Shown here in pieces: positions 58,505 through 64,000 of a DNA stretch of 64,000 bases. Positions within the stretch are counted from its first letter, which is position 1. Every line of letters starts with the position of its first letter. The translations under genes were made by a program, and so were the position numbers. A model generated the notes under the pieces. That model was not told where the DNA came from. It saw only the letters and a program-made list of their open reading frames with translations, and did no database searches. The stretch is from Argentina anserina (lineage: Eukaryota > Streptophyta > Magnoliopsida > Rosales > Rosaceae). The stretch lies in NCBI RefSeq assembly GCF_933775445.1, contig NC_065878.1, positions 1,758,001-1,822,000 of the forward strand. The letters run 5' to 3'.

Positions 58505-59385
58505 GAAAATTTAACGTTAAACTCGATTTCCTACCGGATTGGAGATTGAGGAACTCTTAAACGTGAGATTTAATGCTGGAAGAATAAATTAAATCTTTCC
58601 ATTTATCGTTATTCATGTGTTTCTTTAGTCGACGTCTCGAGCACTTCACTCGAGTTAGATAGTAAATTTATCGAGATACTTTATAAACGGTGCATCTAGT
58701 TTACGTCTCGAGCCCCCACTCGAGACTAGGTAATATAGTTTTTAACTTAATATCTATTCGTGAGTGGTACGAGTTGTCCTAATTTCTGGTACCGTCACTC
58801 ATAATCAAGTAGTCGTTAGTACTCGGTGTATCCGAGATTCCGAGCGGGTAAACTAGGGCACCTGTCACTAGTGATTAAATACTATATTTATCTACATAAA
58901 ATTTTTATCTATATTTTTATATGGTGAATCTGTTGTCCTGATGTCCTGCATCATGATTTATCCACGGTGATTCTCATTAGTTGTTGTCCAGTCCAGAGGA
59001 TCTTACTTCACAGTGCTCAGCTTTCCGATCTCCGAGTTGGATTCAGTTGATGCGTTTGGCGTACTCTGGTGATTCTAGTCTTCCGACCTTGTCTTTTACT
59101 TTCTTGTCAGACTGAGTTGGCCCATTGAGACTTAAATACGTTCTTTGATTGATGTTATAGTGTTACATTGCTACCTTCCGCATTTCTTTTAATTTGTGTC
59201 TATATTTCACTTGCTCCTCATTTCTGATCACTATTTTGTTTATATTTTATTCATAGCCTTATAGTTTTGAGTTGATAACTAGTCGACATGTCAAGTTTGA
59301 TGTGTCGGTTGCGTATTAATTCAGGGCTAAGGCGAATACTGTTGCATTCCGGTCACATAAATGGTATCAGGGTGTGACACCTCTT
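58505..59385 (+). repeat. Fragment of a Gypsy-type LTR with primer-binding site
   Basis: The stretch ends CCGGTCACATAAA followed by TGGTATCAGG, a near-complete initiator-tRNA primer site, so the sequence before it should be the 3' part of an LTR in plus orientation. It includes repeated CTCGAG(C)CCCCACTCGAG words near 58620-58730. The left edge is undefined. It separates the two halves of the minus-strand Copia reverse transcriptase. Confidence 0.5.
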
Positions 59386-60601
59386 AATCTCCTCAAAATC
59401 ATCACATGTCACAACCATATCATCAACATAAATAATTAAAGCAGTCACTTTACCACTTTGATGCTTAAGAAACAATGTGTGATCTGAGTTGCTCTGCCGT
59501 TACCTAATTTGTATCATGAACCTAGTGAATCTCCCAAACCAAGCTCTAGAAGACTGTTTCAACCCATAGAGAGATTTGTTCAATTTACACACCACTTGTT
59601 ATCCCGTAGAGGCACCATATCCAGGCGGTAATCCATATAAACCTCCTCATGCAAATCACCATGTTAAAAAAACATTTTTAACGTCAAATTGCTACAAAGG
59701 CCAATTAAGATTTGCTCCTAAAGAAGAACTCGAATTGTATTAATCTTTGCCACTGGTGCAACTGTTTCATCATAATCCACCCATACTTCTGAGCATACCC
59801 TTTAGCCACTAATCTCGCCTTGTACATGTCCACTGATCCATTTGAATTTTGCTTCAAAATATACACCCACCAACAACCAATTGTCTTTTTTCCTGGTGGT
59901 AACAACACCAACTCCCATGTACAATTTTTCTCAAGAGCATCCATTTCAACTGTCATTGCCTGCATCCACTTTTCATCCATCATTGCATCATGCACTTTAC
60001 TAGGAACAAACACAGTAGATAATTGATTCACAAAAGTAACATACGGTTTAGCCAACCTATGAGTCGACACATAATTAACAACGGGATATTTAGCTTTTGC
60101 ATTTAGAATGGGTTCACAGTGTTTCTGAGGCTGACCACTGAGTAGAATGATTACGTATTTGTTTGACTGGAGCACTAGTGGACACAGCTGAAGGACGAAA
60201 ACATACCTCGGGTGATGATTGAGCAAGCGAGACCTGTGAAGGAGGGAGGAGATTAGGAAAACTGTTCATAATTTGGTTGGCCCATATCTTGTTGATTATT
60301 TGGAGAAGCCACTGTAACTTGATCCACTTCAATTACATCATGCTTAGCCGAAATAGGTTTGATAATCGGGTCGGATCCCACTTCATTCCCTCAACGGGTA
60401 ATTTTACCCATACAATCTACAATCTCCCGCTTCAGTCAACGTCGACAGTGCCAGACCCTGAACTCCTCCTCCTCCGGTCGACGACGGCGGCGTTCTACCT
60501 TGAAACTCACCTCCTCCGGATGACATTGGCACTATACTCACTCCTCCTACCGGCAACTTCCACGTTGGACCCAATTCTGCAAACGTCATCACCGTTGGTC
60601 C

Positions 60602-60673
60602 TCCAATATTCAATGTCGGCGACAGTCCAATATTCGATGTCGGCGACAGTCCAATATTCGATGTCGGCGATGG
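60602..60673. repeat. 24-bp tandem repeat, three copies, in Copia coding region
   Basis: TCCAATATTC(A/G)ATGTCGGCGA recurs exactly every 24 bases. As 24 is divisible by three, the Copia frame on the minus strand gains an eight-residue repeat (SPTSNIGL). Confidence 0.8.
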
Positions 60674-61098
60674 TGATGCCTGACCCAGAACCTCTAATCG
60701 ACTATAATCAGACATTAGTGATCGATCGCTCGACGCTGGGCTTCTGCCTTTTGTGTCTTTGCCGCGTTCATTTCCCAATTTGTCGTCATTTGTGACCAAA
60801 CCAGACTCCTCTTTATCTTTTTCTAATTTTGTTCCCAAATACTCCAATTGTGAGAAATCAGATGCCCGTCTTCTATCTAATTCACTGAACATGTCTTCGT
60901 AATAACGAGGAGTGACAGGTGGTAAAAAGTAACACATCCTCATTCAACGTAACGTCCATGGTAACATAAAATTATGGGATTGGGGATGTGTCACATGACC
61001 GTATTGAGATAGTAATTTTGTAAAATGGCAAGCAAACAAACGAAGAGAGCTCGCTTGAACATTCGTTAAATTGGAAGTCTGTACAGATTTTTCAAGAA

Positions 61099-61772
61099 TG
61101 GTTAGTTCATCTTATGGTACCTAAAGTATGACTACTTGGACAATTTAGTATCTGAAGTTCTCATTTATAAGCCATTTTGGTACCTCTATCAATTTTAATC
61201 ATATTTTTAGAGTTATTTTAGTCATTCTAGCCCTAAACTCATTAAATTCACATTTTTCTTCATTTCTTCCTATAATTGCCTCTCTTTGAAGATAATTAAA
61301 TTGATATATCTACTCCACTTAGCATCTACTTTGCATATATCAAAAATAATTTTTTATCTTAATAGTTAATATACTTATTGTATCCTAATTATTTTCTGCA
61401 AAGGAAATAAATTACATTTATGCAATTGTAATTTTTTATTAAAATATTTTTGTAAAATTACTTATAATTAAAATTAATTTAGATTGATAACTACATTATG
61501 AAAACGTATATACGTAAATCATCACAGATACTAAGTAGATGATTTATCAAAATTTTAGTGATAATTTAGAGGCAATTTGGAGGTATTATAACAAAATGAA
61601 GTAAAGTTGAGATGAGATGACGGAAATAACCCTTAAAATATGGTCAAAATTGACACAAGTACCAAAATGGCTTAGATTTGAGAACTATAGGTACCAAATT
61701 GTCCGTTTTCATACATTAGGTACCAAATTGTCCAAATAACCAAACATCAGGTACCATAGGAGGAATTTACCC
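61099..61772. mobile_element. Mutator-like MITE with near-palindromic ends
   Basis: The left end (GTTAGTTCATCTTATGGTAC, then TTGGACAATTTAGTAT) is mirrored at the right (ACCAAATTGTCCAAATAA, then GGTACCATAGGAGGAATTTA). TTTTCAAGAA (61089-61098) and TTTTTAAGAA (61773-61782) flank it, differing at one base. The 674-bp unit is AT-rich inside and non-coding. Confidence 0.65.
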
Positions 61773-61789
61773 TTTTTAAGAAAGGAAAC

Positions 61790-64000
61790 AAGCTGAAAAT
61801 CTTACAACAAAAGAAAGCTTTACATGTCTCTTTACAAAGTAAATATTTTCTAACATACACGAGGTTTACAAATAATTTCAAACAACGAAAGTAAAAGTGG
61901 GTGTCACCAGCCCATAACTAAAAATAACATGAGCAACCCAAAATATACAAGAACGGTGACAGTGATAAAAAATCACAACCTCAGAACAAGAGATTTAAAG
62001 TATATATGTCGTTGACGAGTAACAAACAAGGACTAATCTATATATCTTGAAAAAGACACAATGTACTCCTCACTCAATCTTTTCTTAAGCCCCAAGTTAG
62101 GTTCATAAACCTGTAAAGAATATAAAGTAGGGGCGAACTTCGTCCTCACTGATTTAATAGGGGCCAACCCACCAATGTAATTTTGAAATAAGGGTTGGCT
62201 AAGTTTTATGAAAACTATTTAGTAAACAAATGTGAGCATGCTCTTTAAAATATTTGTAAGGAACAAGGGTTATCTTTTATTTACAGGAAACTAATGCAAA
62301 CATGCATGGATGGCTATCAAATAAATATTCAGTCAGTGGTGACCGATCCAAATGACTAGGAGGCGAACGTGTGACCTCGTACGTCGAGGCCAACTGTCTT
62401 TGTTAAATCAAGAAAGGAGTGAGAGTGTCAATTTCACTGAAATGCCCTATATAAACAAGGGGCAGTACCCTGAAACTGCTTTGTTTGTGTCTTCTCCAAG
62501 TTCCAACTCTCGAATAATCAACCAACGAACGACTGTAAATATGAAATAATTAAGTGTCGCTACACAGACAAAATATGAGGTTTGCCTCCTTATTCCCGGT
62601 TTGACCAAAGTAATGGTCAAACAACGATTATAGCTAAGTATACTACCCATTTACCTTAGCCACACTCATACATATACTTACCAAATTAGTATGTCGACAA
62701 TATAAGGTAGTGTAACTTATGATTTATGTTTAAGTCGTATTAGCTTTAAATCGATATTCTAAATTTTACTGAGGACACCCAATATAGATTTCCCAGTTTA
62801 GAAACTCAACCTTAACGTAAATGGAGAGGATGGGAAATCTACCTCAATGAGCCTTACCCAAAAGAAGATTTCATATCGAAACTATTGACATTGTTGCCGG
62901 TAATCTCCTTTTCCTTCTCTGCTCAAAACCAAGGCTGCACAAATTCATATACAACCTTCTAAGACATCTACTGAAATTAATTCAAATCTCTCATTTCAAC
63001 TCGAAATAAATTAAGGAAGTAACCCAGAGAAATTGGGCATTTACCTTATGAAATTTCCAGGAAAATAAAGCCAATGCAGGTTAATTCCATCTCTTTGTCC
63101 TTCAATTCGATTTGGTGGAAGTAATTTGTTGTTCCTCTTCGCTCCCTTAAACTAGAATGAAGGCATACAACTCAATATTGTACTTCCAAGGTCAAAATGC
63201 AAAGATTAAAGCCGTGAAATCGAATTAATTACATTCCACACGTTTGTGAAGGAAAAAATAGTTGATGGCACTACTGTGTTCCTCTCAGTAATTGATGTTC
63301 AAGCCTTCCAATCTTCCTTCAGTCCTCTCCTAACTCGAGACCAGTGCAGTTGGTTAGAAATTTGAGTCCAAACACGTAGAGAAAGGAGTAGAGAACTAAG
63401 AAGCTCACCGATTTAGGCTCTTATTAGAACCCAGAAACTGATTTGGACACCCAAGTAGAATAATCGTCGAATCTCCAACTCCTTGCCTTCAAATACGAAT
63501 ATGGTGACTAGCTGTTACTTTCTTGTCCCTTAAAAATGAAACGTAACTGATCAGAGTGAGGTTCTAAGCCCAGAAACATGAATTTCTTCGAATTGGTAAC
63601 GATGAAGGCATGAAGCTTACCTCTGTAGCTCAATTCCAGTTTGGTTCCAAATGGGAAACGTTAATTCTTCAGTCCTTCGACTAAGCTCTCCTCCAGTTCT
63701 CCTTATCGTACTGTTTAAGTCCTTGATTGATTCGAAAAGCTATAGTGAGGGATTTTAAAGAAGATATAGCCGATATGAACATGCAGAAGAAAGTGAATTC
63801 AAAATGAGTTCAAATCAATTGAAGTGATAGCTGAAGAATCAGAGGAGAATCTAAACCACAAGGAAATATAGTTTTCGATGAAATAAATGTGATTTCTCAC
63901 CAGAAACTATGAAGAATCACAATTGAGAATTTGGAAAACGAAGAACAATGGCAGTCGAAGGATTTCGAGTTTTCAGCTCACTGCTTCCTTCTCCAATCAT
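61790..64000. other. Unassigned non-coding DNA to the window end
   Basis: No gene with family resemblance is visible on either strand. From about 62900 the sequence has recurring pyrimidine-rich words (CTTCAGTCCT, CAATTCCAGTTTGG, CTCTCCT) and TTAC(C/T) pieces at intervals of a few hundred bases, which may mark an old repeat. Exons of a minus-strand gene continuing beyond the window cannot be excluded. Confidence 0.3.

Larger units (their letters stand above)
55925..60960 (-). mobile_element. Ty1/Copia element, minus strand, interrupted and partly deleted
   Basis: Reading leftward: a variable Pro/Ser region (60943-60404), then the start of reverse transcriptase with ANYVSTHRL-like text, DEKWMQAMTVEMDALEKNCT, WELVLLPPGKKTIGC and YKARLVAKGYAQKYG (60100-59780), then YVDDMVVTCDD (about 59440-59390). 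After insertions come VSVVSQFMHNPSEAYM (57945-57896), and RNase H text with DVDWAGCITDQMSTSGYF (56690-56392) and YCDNKTVIEIAHNLVQHDRT then FVPSEEQLIKILTK (56373-56130). Roughly 100 residues between YVDDM and VSVVSQ are missing. Integrase and gag are not seen to the right of 60960. No LTR pair was recognised. Frameshifts make it inactive. Confidence 0.72.

Overview
This is a stretch of nuclear DNA from a flowering plant, almost certainly a eudicot. It has AT-rich intergenic DNA, multi-exon genes with GT-AG introns, a chloroplast-targeted plant-specific family, a plant MADS-box gene, and plant Copia, Gypsy, hAT, PIF/Harbinger and Mutator-type elements. The MADS protein and the repeats recall Rosaceae, but that is an impression from memory and not a demonstrated assignment.

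Five host genes look intact: a RETICULATA-RELATED chloroplast protein (9252-12143, +), a METTL13/EEF1AKMT4-type methyltransferase (12897-16099, +), an AGL15/AGL18-type MADS-box factor with two very long introns (34046-44738, +), an intronless BPS1-like protein (45485-46426, -) and a DUF616 (TOD1/MUCI70-type) putative glycosyltransferase (48867-51290, -). Exon phases were followed by hand and close to complete reading frames in all four multi-exon genes. They are unrelated housekeeping or developmental genes with no sign of a shared pathway. A sixth gene, strictosidine-synthase-like, is dead: it has point lesions and is split into two parts 10 kb apart (17337-18073 and 28556-28800).

Layout. 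1-6470 is decayed repeat DNA ending in the 3' part of a SIRE-like Copia element. 7234-8308 is a hAT-type element with a perfect 8-bp target duplication that carries what looks like exon 1 of the chloroplast RNA helicase gene ISE2. 9.2-16.1 kb holds two host genes, the second with a retroelement relic carrying an unusually long tRNA-Lys primer site in its last intron. 16541-17067 is another hAT element with perfect duplication. 17.3-28.8 kb is the strictosidine-synthase-like pseudogene, interrupted inside its coding sequence by a minus-strand Gypsy element (TSD TTTTT). That Gypsy is itself invaded by a 1.08-kb palindromic Mutator-like element, a PIF/Harbinger element with both of its genes in ruins, a hAT-like element, a 2-kb solo-LTR-like unit and another hAT element. 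28.8-33.6 kb is repeat-rich non-coding DNA with a 25-bp minisatellite. 34.0-44.7 kb is the MADS gene, whose introns hold a gag-only LTR retrotransposon, a LINE-like insert and several MITEs. 45.4-51.4 kb holds two minus-strand genes. 51.5-64 kb is repeats again: degenerate tandem units, an unrecognised 110-codon ORF, a minus-strand Copia broken by a hAT element and LTR fragments, and a palindromic MITE.

The most interesting items are the gene-capturing hAT element, the datable nest of insertions inside the strictosidine-synthase-like gene, the near-perfect 518-bp-arm palindrome, the extended tRNA-Lys complement, and a GC-AG intron in the MADS gene. I found no CRISPR array, rRNA gene or intact tRNA gene.
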